From JADGGV01 sp035715725 (GTDB taxonomy: Bacteria > Gemmatimonadota > Gemmatimonadetes > Longimicrobiales > RSA9): a stretch of DNA of 21,785 nt. Below, one piece after another: positions 14,023 to 20,886 of this stretch (positions are counted from its first letter, which is position 1; every line of letters starts with the position of its first letter). A model generated the notes under the pieces. It searched no databases. It was not told the DNA's origin and saw only the letters and a list, made by a program, of their open reading frames with translations. Where the stretch lies: positions 1 through 21,785 of the forward strand of contig DASTKT010000041.1 in assembly GCA_035715725.1 (NCBI GenBank), read 5' to 3'. Made by a program: the position numbers and the translations under genes.

Positions 14023-15321
14023 TCAACGGATCCGGTCGTAGAGGAAGGCAGCCGCCCGGCCGAGGTCAGCGACCACCCCGTCGAGCTGGGCGGAAAGTAG
14101 GTGCCGATCCCGCACGCGCCAGATGCCCGCCACCATCACGTCGGTGACGTCCTGTCCTGTAGCCGCGTACACCAGGTTGGCGGCCAGGTTCGAGAAGTCC
14201 GCGCGGTGCACGAGGGGCTGAAGCCGGAGGTTGTGAAGGTCGACGAGAACGAGGTCCGCGGGGCCTCCCTCCACGAGCGCGCCGGTTCCGGCCTCGCGCC
14301 CGAGCGCGCGGGCGCCGCCGCGGGTGGCGATGCGCAAGATCTGCTCCGCCGGTATGGCTTCGGCGCCATAGCGGAGCTTCTGCACGAGGCCGAGCTGGCG
14401 CATCTCGAGGAACATGTCGTTCGAGTTGTTGCAGACGGCGGCGTCGGTGCCGAGCGCGACGGTGCAGCCGCGGGCGAGGTAGTCGGTGATGGGCGCGACG
14501 CCGTCGGAGAGCTTGAGCTCCGCGCTGGGGGAGCTGACGACGGGCGCGCCGCGGCGGGCGATGAGGTCTCGCTCCTCGTCGTCGGTATGGACGGCGTGGG
14601 AGAGGAGCATGCGGGGCGAGAGGAGCCCGTGCCGATCGAGGAGGCGGATGGTCGTGGTGCCGAACGTCTGGATGGCGACGGCGAGGCGGTGCTCGGTCTC
14701 GGCGGCGTGCATGACGAGGGCCTCGCCGCGGGCGTGCGCGGCGGCGGCGACGACGAGCTCCTCGCGCGTGAGCGCCTCCTCGGCGTGCAGGCGGTAGCGG
14801 TGCGGCGGCGTGTCGGGCGGCGCCGGCGCGAACGTCCGGTCGCGGAGCGTGATCTCGCCGCGGAGCCCGAAGGCGGCCGCCTCCTCGGCGGCCACGATGT
14901 CGGCGCCGCGGGTGACGCCGTAGATCTGGACGGTCGTCGTGCCGGTGAGGAGGCAGTCGGCGAAGGCGGCACGGATGGCGGCGCGCTGGAGCCAGCTTCC
15001 CTCGGGTGCGGAGAGGACGGCGAGCGCGCCCTCGAAGTGCTCGACCTCGCTCCAGCCGTGGAGGTCGAGCTCCTCGAGCATCCCCTTCAGGACGTGGAGC
15101 TCGGGGTGCAGGTGGGCGTTGACGAGGCCGGGGAGAAGCAAGCGGCCGTCGCAGGGCACGACCTCGGCATCCGGGTGGCGGGCGCGGACCTCGTCGGGCT
15201 CGCCGACGGCGGCGACGCGGTCCCCGACGACCGCGACGGAGAGTGGGCCGGCGAGGCCGGCGTCGTCGCAGGTGACGACGAGCGCGCCCTCGAGGCGGAG
15301 GGCCGCGCCGGCGTCAGGCAC
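14023..15321 (-). CDS. Amidohydrolase, cytosine-deaminase/MtaD-TrzA type
   Basis: This metal-dependent TIM-barrel hydrolase has 432 residues. It carries HLH (His70/His72) in LPGLVNAHLHPELHVLKGML, His205 and Glu208 in MHAAET, His242 in LLSHAVHTDD, and Asp293 in LGTDAAVCNNSNDM. This matches the TrzA/AtzA/MtaD/SsnA branch that deaminates adenosine-type or triazine compounds, with one catalytic metal and no carboxylated Lys. Substrate: unknown; methylthioadenosine or S-adenosylhomocysteine deamination is the commonest annotation. The start is GTG and overlaps the upstream amidohydrolase by eight bases, so translation is coupled. Confidence 0.88.
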   Translation of the reverse strand: MPDAGAALRLEGALVVTCDDAGLAGPLSVAVVGDRVAAVGEPDEVRARHPDAEVVPCDGRLLLPGLVNAHLHPELHVLKGMLEELDLHGWSEVEHFEGALAVLSAPEGSWLQRAAIRAAFADCLLTGTTTVQIYGVTRGADIVAAEEAAAFGLRGEITLRDRTFAPAPPDTPPHRYRLHAEEALTREELVVAAAAHARGEALVMHAAETEHRLAVAIQTFGTTTIRLLDRHGLLSPRMLLSHAVHTDDEERDLIARRGAPVVSSPSAELKLSDGVAPITDYLARGCTVALGTDAAVCNNSNDMFLEMRQLGLVQKLRYGAEAIPAEQILRIATRGGARALGREAGTGALVEGGPADLVLVDLHNLRLQPLVHRADFSNLAANLVYAATGQDVTDVMVAGIWRVRDRHLLSAQLDGVVADLGRAAAFLYDRIR

Positions 15322-16174
15322 CGCGGTCCGGCGCGGGCGCGGCCGGCGCGGAGTGGAGTCGGAGCAGCCGGATGGCGTTGCCGCGGAGGATCTTCTCGAC
15401 CGCGTCGGGCGGGAGCGGGAGCGAGGCGATGGCGCGGGCGTTCTCGCCGGGCGAGCGGGGCATGGCGGGCCAGTCGCTGCCGAAGACGACCTTGTCGGCG
15501 AGGCGCGCGAGGTCGGGGAAGTGCTCGAGGAGTCGGGACGGTACGAGGCCGGTCACGTCGATGTAGAAGTTCGGGTGGTGCGCCGCGAGGAAGGCGCACG
15601 CGTCGTACCAGAAGCCGCGGCCGCCATGGGCCATGACGACGACGAGGTCGGGGAAGTCGACCGCGAGGTCGTCGAGGTGGATCGGGTCGCAGAACTTGAG
15701 CCGCGTGTTCGGGAGCACGGAGCTGCCGATGTGGAAGAGCACGGGGATGCCGCGCTCCTGGGCGAGCTCGTAGAGCGGGTAGACGCGGCGCTCGTTCGGG
15801 TAGAAGAACTGGTAGGACGGGTAGAGCTTGAGCCCGACGGCGCCGTCGTCCAGGTAGCGGCGGAGCAGCGAGGCGGGCTCGGGGTCGGTGTTGGGATCGA
15901 CGGAGGCGAAGGGGAGGAAGAAGTCGGGCACCTGCCGGCAGATGTCGAGGACGGTCTCCGTGCGGACGTTGCCGGAGCTCTCGGGGCAGTGCTCGGCGAG
16001 GACGACGGCGCGCTCGGCGCCCTGCGCGCGGAGCAGGTCGGCGACGAAGCGGGGGTCGGCGAGGCGGTCGCCATACTCGCGGACGGCGCGCGAGACGCGC
16101 CGCACGAACTCCCAGGTGCCCGGGGCCAGGTCGCCCGGACGGTACGGGTGCGTGTGGAAGTCGACGAACCTCAT
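15314..16174 (-). CDS. Amidohydrolase-2 family metal-dependent hydrolase
   Basis: This 286-residue protein of the amidohydrolase-2 (PF04909) type includes decarboxylases and lactonases. The motifs are FHTHP (6-10; His7/His9), GLKLYPSYQF (114-123), His148 in VLFHIGS, AHGG (182-185; His183), and GSDWP (232-236; Asp234). Start: ATG at 16174, which begins MRFVDFHTH and overlaps the DUF1499-like gene by four bases. The open frame continues upstream, but only as an out-of-phase reading of that neighbour. Two different amidohydrolases back to back suggest successive steps on one substrate; this is inference. Confidence 0.88.
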   Translation of the reverse strand: MRFVDFHTHPYRPGDLAPGTWEFVRRVSRAVREYGDRLADPRFVADLLRAQGAERAVVLAEHCPESSGNVRTETVLDICRQVPDFFLPFASVDPNTDPEPASLLRRYLDDGAVGLKLYPSYQFFYPNERRVYPLYELAQERGIPVLFHIGSSVLPNTRLKFCDPIHLDDLAVDFPDLVVVMAHGGRGFWYDACAFLAAHHPNFYIDVTGLVPSRLLEHFPDLARLADKVVFGSDWPAMPRSPGENARAIASLPLPPDAVEKILRGNAIRLLRLHSAPAAPAPDRGA

Positions 16175-16566
16175 CGAGGGGCGCGGCGCTTCAGCGCCCG
16201 GTCGAGCGCGCGGAAGAAGCGGCCGACGCGGCGCGGGTTCTTGCCGAGGTCGGCGAAGCCCTTCCGCGACGCGGAGCGCATGTCGACGCGGGTCTGCGCG
16301 TTCTCGTCGAGGGTGACGTGGATGGCGACATCGTCGACGAAGCGGAAGATCGGCGTCGTCGCCTCGAGGCGGATGACGCCTTCGCGGTCGTCCTCCTCGG
16401 TGATGCGCCAGAGGCGCCTCTTCCGCGCGATGACGAGGGCCGCCTGCCAGACGCGCTCGAACGGGATGGCGTAGGTCCGGCCGACGAGGCGCGGCTCGTC
16501 GGCATCCGCGCTCGTCTCGGCGACGTTCCGGGTGAGCCCCCGCCACGCGCGGCGGAGCGGCCTCAT
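16171..16566 (-). CDS. DUF1499-like small protein
   Basis: This 131-residue protein has a basic, Arg-rich start and end. The core reads as a small beta-alpha domain, with VIRLEATTPIFRFVDDVAIHV (64-84) followed by RVDMRSASRKGFADLGKNPRRV (93-114). The last segment, MRSASR-x-G-x-x-DLGxNxxRV, is the recognisable DUF1499 ending. The function of that family is unknown. No signal peptide or lipobox is visible. It overlaps both neighbours by four bases (ATGA), the strongest evidence that it is translated. Confidence 0.82.
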   Translation of the reverse strand: MRPLRRAWRGLTRNVAETSADADEPRLVGRTYAIPFERVWQAALVIARKRRLWRITEEDDREGVIRLEATTPIFRFVDDVAIHVTLDENAQTRVDMRSASRKGFADLGKNPRRVGRFFRALDRALKRRAPR

Positions 16567-17309
16567 CGACCCGAGATGCGGTAGGTGGCGTTCACGGTGG
16601 CCTGGACCTCGAGCTGGCCGGGCTCGACCGGGGTCGGCACCGGCGCCGTGGCGGCCATGGCCTCGGCGCGGCGGAACATCGGGATGGGCGGCTCGACCAG
16701 GGGCGTGGTCGTCAGGGCGACGAGCTCGCCGAGCTTCTCCCCACTGGCGGCGGCCAGCGTCTCGGCCTCGCGGCGGGCCTTCTCGACCGCCTGGCGCAGC
16801 GCATCCTGCCGGGCCGACTCCGGGTCCTTGAGCTGGTAGTTGATGCCCATCACGCGGTTGCCGCCGGCCTTGATGGCGGCGTCGATGACCGGACCGACCT
16901 TCCGGATGTCGTCGATCGTGACCATGACCATGTTGATGGCGCGGTAGCCGATGAGCCGCTGCTCGCCGGGCTGCCGCGGCGTGGGCGGCTGACTGTAGTC
17001 GTATTCCGGGTTGAGCTGGTACGAGACGGTGCGGATCTTGTCCTGCGGGATGCCGACCTGACGGACCGCCTTCAGCATGGCGTCCATCTTCTCGGCGTTC
17101 TCCCGGGCGGCCTGCTCCGCGCTGGTGGCGAAGCTCTCGACCGCCAGGTTGACGACGGCCTGGTCGGGCTGGCGCAGGACGGTGCCGGTGCCGCTCACCG
17201 TGATGGTGCGGATGGGCGGCGGGGGCGCGGGCGGCGTGGCCGGCTGCTGCGCGGCGGCGGCCGCGGGGAGCGCGAGCAGCGAAGTCGCGAACGCGAGCAT
17301 CTTTCTCAT
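16563..17309 (-). CDS. Periplasmic SIMPL-domain protein
   Basis: This secreted protein has 248 residues, with an N-terminal signal peptide (MRKMLAFATSLLALPAAAAA, cleavage near 20) and a short Pro-rich linker. The SIMPL (DUF541, BP26/OMP28-like) domain begins at ITVSGTGTV (36-44), contains the IRTVSYQLNPEYDY region, and ends in a typical LEVQATVNATYRISG strand. BP26 forms a periplasmic ring-shaped multimer, but its role is not established. Start: ATG at 17309 with GGAG seven bases upstream; a longer frame exists but lacks a signal peptide. It heads the leftward operon. Confidence 0.88.
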   Translation of the reverse strand: MRKMLAFATSLLALPAAAAAQQPATPPAPPPPIRTITVSGTGTVLRQPDQAVVNLAVESFATSAEQAARENAEKMDAMLKAVRQVGIPQDKIRTVSYQLNPEYDYSQPPTPRQPGEQRLIGYRAINMVMVTIDDIRKVGPVIDAAIKAGGNRVMGINYQLKDPESARQDALRQAVEKARREAETLAAASGEKLGELVALTTTPLVEPPIPMFRRAEAMAATAPVPTPVEPGQLEVQATVNATYRISGR

Positions 17310-17401
17310 CGTGAGTCTCCGACATCGGGGTTCCGGGGACGGGGCGCTCCGGCGCGCCCCCCGGGAATACGACGAGCGAGTCGCGGGGCGTTGCACACTC
17401 G

Positions 17402-18313
17402 CTACGGCCGGGCCCGCGACCCCGACCCGCCGTCCGCGGGACGCGACCCGCCGCCGCGCGGGGCGCCGCGCGTCTCGGGCGGCAGGGTCCGCGCGCGCTC
17501 GGCCGCCTCGATGTTCTCGATGTCTTCCATGAACTCGGCGACCGCGACGTCGGCGCCGGTCCCGACGACCTGGGCGTAATTGACGAGGGCGACGAAGACG
17601 ACGCCGCCGACCATGTTGCCGAGCGTGACCGGGACCTGGAAGCCCAGGGCCCAGTCAACGTAGGAGATCAGGCCGCGGTTGGCGAGATAGAGGACTTCGG
17701 TGGCGCCGGCGATGCTGTGGGAGAAGCCGCAGAGCTGGATCGTGAACGCGGCGATCCAGACGAGGAGGATCTCGGCGACGGGCCCGCCGCCGACGTGCAG
17801 CATCCAGGTGAGGAGGGCGATGAGCCAGCCGCCGAAGATGGCGCGCAGGAAGAGCGAGCCCCAGGTGCCGGCGAACGCCGCGGCGGCGGCCCGATCGAGC
17901 CATGCGGTCTTGACGTGGGGCGCGATGTTCAGGTGCGCGAGCGCGAGGGCGAAGAGGAACGCGCCGAGCAGGTTCGCGGCGAGGACGACGGCCCAGAGCT
18001 GGGCGGTGCGGACGACGTTCGCGCGCGTCGGCTGGTGAAGCACGAGGAGAACGGGCGTGAGCGTATTCTCGGTGAAGAGCTGGGCGCGCGCGAGGATGAT
18101 CAGGATGAAGCCGAGCGGGTAGACGGCGGCTCCGATGAGGAGCGCGGAGTCCGGCACGGCGCGGAGCGCGGCGGCCAGCGCGACGAAGCTGAAGGAGATG
18201 TTGAGGCCGGCTGACAGGCCCGAGAAGGCGAGCCCGACCATGGAGCGCTCGAGCTCGGCCTGCGCCGCGTGCTCGACGCTGCGGAAGATCTCGTGGGCCG
18301 TGGCCCGGGCCAT
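17402..18313 (-). CDS. Formate/nitrite transporter (FNT) family protein
   Basis: This inner-membrane channel protein has 303 residues and about six helices between residues 25 and 250. FNT signatures include LFTENTLTPV (79-88) and CGFSHSIAGATEVLYL (195-210), where His199 corresponds to the central pore His of FocA. The FSHSIAG form and the sequence between helices suit the YfdC-like subgroup, whose substrate is unknown, better than FocA or NirC. A hydrophilic tail of about 50 residues (254-303) is acidic, then Gly/Arg/Pro-rich. Start: ATG at 18313 with GGAGGG upstream. It is separated from the SIMPL operon by 92 bases and may be its own unit. Confidence 0.88.
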   Translation of the reverse strand: MARATAHEIFRSVEHAAQAELERSMVGLAFSGLSAGLNISFSFVALAAALRAVPDSALLIGAAVYPLGFILIILARAQLFTENTLTPVLLVLHQPTRANVVRTAQLWAVVLAANLLGAFLFALALAHLNIAPHVKTAWLDRAAAAAFAGTWGSLFLRAIFGGWLIALLTWMLHVGGGPVAEILLVWIAAFTIQLCGFSHSIAGATEVLYLANRGLISYVDWALGFQVPVTLGNMVGGVVFVALVNYAQVVGTGADVAVAEFMEDIENIEAAERARTLPPETRGAPRGGGSRPADGGSGSRARP

Positions 18314-18332
18314 CCGCCCTCCGGTTCGTGAA

Positions 18333-18361
18333 TTGCGCCGCGGTACGGCGGCGCCTATTCT
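18333..18361 (+). promoter_or_regulatory. Candidate sigma-70-type promoter for the nucleotidyltransferase
   Basis: TTGCGC (18333-18338) and TATTCT (18356-18361) have 17-bp spacing, in the divergent region between the FNT and nucleotidyltransferase genes. The -10 equals that of the 5219-5224 candidate. About 138 bases separate it from the GTG start, leaving a long leader in which I see no named riboswitch. Confidence 0.45.
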
Positions 18362-18498
18362 CCTGCCGCGCCGGCCCGGAAGTCGAGTCGTGGCAAGAAG
18401 TGGACGCGGGGCGCGGGTGGAACCGTCCCTGCATCCTCGGCGGAGGGGAGCGGGCTCGCCGCTCCCGTCGAAGAGGCACGCAGCCCGAGGAGAGGCCC

Positions 18499-19500
18499 GT
18501 GAAAGTGATCATCCCGCTGGCGGGGAAGGGGACGCGGCTGCGCCCCCAGACCTACCACACGCCGAAGCCGCTGCTGCACGTGGGCGGCCGTCCGGTCATG
18601 AGCTACATCCTGGACGACCTGAAGGGGCTCGGCGTCGAGGAGATCATCTTCATCACCGGCTACCTCGGCGACGTGATCGAGGCGTACGTCGCGGAGGCGT
18701 ACCCGGAGTTCCGGGCGCACTACGTGGAGCAGCCGGTGCAGAACGGGACCGCCGGCGCGGTGAAGCTGGCCGAGGACTTCGTCGACGAGGACATCCTCAT
18801 CATCTTCGTGGACACGCTCTTCGACGCGGACCTCGGGTTGGCCAAGCGGCTGCCGGAGGGCGAGGCGGGCGTGATCTGGGCGAAGGAGGTCGAGGACTAC
18901 CAGCGCTTCGGCGTCATCGTGAAGGACGCGGACGGCTTCATGAAGCGGATCGTCGAGAAGCCGAAGGACCCGATCTCGAAGCTGGCGAACATCGGGCTCT
19001 ACTACATCCGGGACTGGCGGCTCTTCTACGAGGGCGTGAACGACACGCTGGAGGGGCCGCCGGGGCCGTCCGGCGAGTTCTACATCACGGACGCGTTCCA
19101 GTACATGATCGACCACGGCGCGAAGATCCGGGTGGGCGAGGTGGAGGGGTGGTACGACTGCGGCCAGCTCGAGACGCTGCTGGAGACGAACCGCCATCTG
19201 CTCGAGACGGGGCGCGGCCGGCTCCCCGACGGCGGGCAAAACGTGAAGGTGCACGAGCCGGTGCGGGTCGAGGAGGGGGTCGAGCTGGAGGACGTCGAAA
19301 TCGGGCCGAACGTGACCGTCGAGACCGGCTCGGTGATCCGCGGCTCGACGCTGCGCGATTCGATCCTGGGCGCGGGGGTACGCATCGAGAACGCGCGCCT
19401 GCACGACTCACTCATCGGCGACCGCGCGGCGGTGACCGGCATCACGGGCCGCCTGAGCGTGGCGGCGCACTCGGTCGTCGCGGGCGAGACGGCGGACTAA
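18499..19500 (+). CDS. Sugar-phosphate nucleotidyltransferase with left-handed beta-helix tail
   Basis: This enzyme of 333 residues transfers NMP from an NTP to a sugar 1-phosphate. The signature GKGTRLRPQTYHTPKPLL begins at residue 9, the metal-site Asp is probably Asp105 (FVDTLFD), and VEKPKDP (152-158) and GWYDCGQ (217-223) are the sugar-binding segments. Residues 255-330 carry hexapeptide-like repeats (VELEDVEIGPNVTVETGSVI), the trimerising beta-helix of the GlmU/RmlA-long type. The start is GTG at 18499 with GAGGAGAGG upstream; the longer frame has no family match. Glucose-1-phosphate thymidylyl- or uridylyl-transferase is likely. The sugar cannot be decided from sequence. Confidence 0.9.
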   Translation: MKVIIPLAGKGTRLRPQTYHTPKPLLHVGGRPVMSYILDDLKGLGVEEIIFITGYLGDVIEAYVAEAYPEFRAHYVEQPVQNGTAGAVKLAEDFVDEDILIIFVDTLFDADLGLAKRLPEGEAGVIWAKEVEDYQRFGVIVKDADGFMKRIVEKPKDPISKLANIGLYYIRDWRLFYEGVNDTLEGPPGPSGEFYITDAFQYMIDHGAKIRVGEVEGWYDCGQLETLLETNRHLLETGRGRLPDGGQNVKVHEPVRVEEGVELEDVEIGPNVTVETGSVIRGSTLRDSILGAGVRIENARLHDSLIGDRAAVTGITGRLSVAAHSVVAGETAD

Positions 19501-19517
19501 CGGAGGAGTGGGGGGGC

Positions 19518-19569
19518 GGGGGAGTGGGGGAGTGGGAGACACGGCATTCTCCCGCTCCCCCACTCTTCC
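19518..19569. terminator. 22-bp stem-loop
   Basis: Arms 19518-19539 and 19548-19569 pair over 22 bp (three G-U, otherwise Watson-Crick) around the 8-base loop CACGGCAT. It begins 18 bases after the nucleotidyltransferase stop and ends 18 bases before the next ATG. There is no U-tract, so it is either a factor-dependent or non-canonical terminator or a palindromic repeat element. Confidence 0.55.
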
Positions 19570-19587
19570 ACGCACCCCCTCGGCATT

Positions 19588-20328
19588 ATGGCGCTTCAGG
19601 AAGAACTCGAGCGGGACGGCGTCCGGCTCTTCAAGCAGCGGAGCCATTTCCCGCTCATCCTCGTGGTGCTGCTCGGGGTGGAGCTGTGGCTCGCGCCGGC
19701 GGCGCCGCTGCCGGCGTGGGCGGAGGCGGCGTGGACGGGGCTCTGCCTGGCCATCGCGTTCGTGGGCGAGTGGATCCGCGCGTACACGGTGGGGCGCGTG
19801 CCGGGCGGCACGTCGGCGCGGCAGACGCGCGCGCCCGCCGGCGGCACGCTGAACACGTCCGGCTTCTATTCCGTGGTCCGGCACCCGCTCTACCTCGGCA
19901 ATTTCCTGATCTGGGCGGGGCTCGCGCTGCTGGCGCGGTCGTGGCGCTTCGAGCTGATCGTCGTGCTGGCGTTCTGGGTCTACTACGAGCGGATCATGTA
20001 CGCCGAGGAGGCGTACCTGCGCCGGAGCTTCGGCGCCGCGTTCCAGGAGTGGGCGGCGCGGACGCCGGCGTTCCTGCCGGCGCTCCGCCAGTGGCGGCCC
20101 CCGGAGCTGCCCTTCTCGTGGCGCGTCGTGGTGCGGCGCGAGCACTCGTCGGCGTTCGCGATCGTGGTGATCTACGCGGCCGTCGTCTACGCCCGGGACC
20201 TGCTCGCGGGCGGGCCGGTCGGTACGCACGCGGTCGTGCTCGCGGCGCTCGGCGTGAGCCTCGCGCTCTTCCTCGTCGCCGTCTATCTCACGCGGCGGAC
20301 GCGTTTGCTGAACGTGCCCGGCCGCTAG
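19588..20328 (+). CDS. Isoprenylcysteine carboxyl methyltransferase-like membrane protein
   Basis: This polytopic protein has 246 residues. Hydrophobic segments lie at about 20-40, 46-64, 104-116, 121-137, 188-203 and 214-233. The family signature is NTSGFYSVVRHPLYLGNFLI (89-108), followed by YYERIMYAEEAYLRRSFGAAFQEWAARTPAFLP (132-164), with the Glu-Glu and Arg-x-F-x-W pattern of ICMT/PEMT-type methyltransferases that bind SAM in the membrane. Bacterial members act on unknown lipids or small molecules. The last two helices extend beyond the core. It starts just after the stem-loop, which leaves little room for a ribosome-binding site. Confidence 0.85.
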   Translation: MALQEELERDGVRLFKQRSHFPLILVVLLGVELWLAPAAPLPAWAEAAWTGLCLAIAFVGEWIRAYTVGRVPGGTSARQTRAPAGGTLNTSGFYSVVRHPLYLGNFLIWAGLALLARSWRFELIVVLAFWVYYERIMYAEEAYLRRSFGAAFQEWAARTPAFLPALRQWRPPELPFSWRVVVRREHSSAFAIVVIYAAVVYARDLLAGGPVGTHAVVLAALGVSLALFLVAVYLTRRTRLLNVPGR

Positions 20329-20461
20329 CGTGGAGTCCGCCGGCGGCGCCGTCCTTCATCATTTCCTCACACTTTCCTGACGTTCCCCTCACCAACGACG
20401 CGCGGTCGGCGTGTTAGCTTGATGTACACTGCTCGCGCAACGGAGACAGACGCCGGGACGG
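20329..20461. other. Intergenic region upstream of the response regulator
   Basis: This stretch of 133 bases is markedly AT-richer from about 20352 to 20430 and contains TACACT at 20425-20430 as a possible -10. I see no convincing -35 at the right distance. It probably carries the promoter of the response regulator. Confidence 0.3.
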
Positions 20462-20854
20462 ATGGACGGATCGACGGGAGGGGTCGTGCTGGTCGCGGAG
20501 GACGATGACCTCGTGCGCAAGCTCGTGGTCCGGGTCCTCGCACGCGCGGGCTACAGCGTGGTGGGCGTGGCGACGGCGTCGGAGGCGGCGCGGTTGGCGC
20601 ATGAGGCGCCGCGCTCGATCGACCTGCTGCTGACGGATGTGGTGCTGCCGGACCTCCGTGGTCCGGAGCTGTTCGAGGCCGTGCGACACAGTCAGCCGGA
20701 CGCGCGCGTCATCTTCATGTCCGGCTATCCCGAGGAGGTGGCGGAGCGCGCGCCGGGCACGCCGCTGCCGGGGCCGTTCCTGCGCAAACCGTTCGACCCG
20801 CCGGAGCTGGTGCGCACCATCGGCGACGTGCTGGCGCGCGAGCCGACGGGGTGA
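20462..20854 (+). CDS. Single-domain response regulator
   Basis: This receiver domain of 130 residues has no output domain. The acidic pocket is Asp14/Asp15 (VAEDDD), the phospho-acceptor is Asp59 (LLLTDVVLPD), Ser87 stands at the T/S switch position (FMSGYP), and Lys109 is the conserved Lys (FLRKPF). It resembles the receiver that ends the hybrid kinase encoded convergently only 16 bases away (shared DLLLTDVV, FMSGY and KPF). CheY-like signalling or phosphotransfer with that kinase is a reasonable guess. Confidence 0.92.
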   Translation: MDGSTGGVVLVAEDDDLVRKLVVRVLARAGYSVVGVATASEAARLAHEAPRSIDLLLTDVVLPDLRGPELFEAVRHSQPDARVIFMSGYPEEVAERAPGTPLPGPFLRKPFDPPELVRTIGDVLAREPTG

Positions 20855-20857
20855 GCG

Positions 20858-20886
20858 GGACGCCGCCGGCTCACCCGGCGGCGTCC
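20858..20886. terminator. Perfect 12-bp hairpin between convergent signalling genes
   Basis: GGACGCCGCCGG (20858-20869) and its exact reverse complement (20875-20886) flank a five-base loop. The loop holds the stop codon of the leftward kinase, whose last codons form one arm. It sits four bases past the response-regulator stop, so a shared bidirectional terminator is likely, although no U-tract is present. Confidence 0.55.

Noticed and set aside
11889..14147. A 752-residue rightward open frame opposite the lon-like gene
   Set aside because: It is the antisense shadow of a conserved gene; its Asp/Glu/Gly/Ala/Leu-rich composition follows from codon complementarity.
18362..18498. Riboswitch in the nucleotidyltransferase leader
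   Set aside because: The leader is about 137 bases long, but I recognise no conserved riboswitch core in it.
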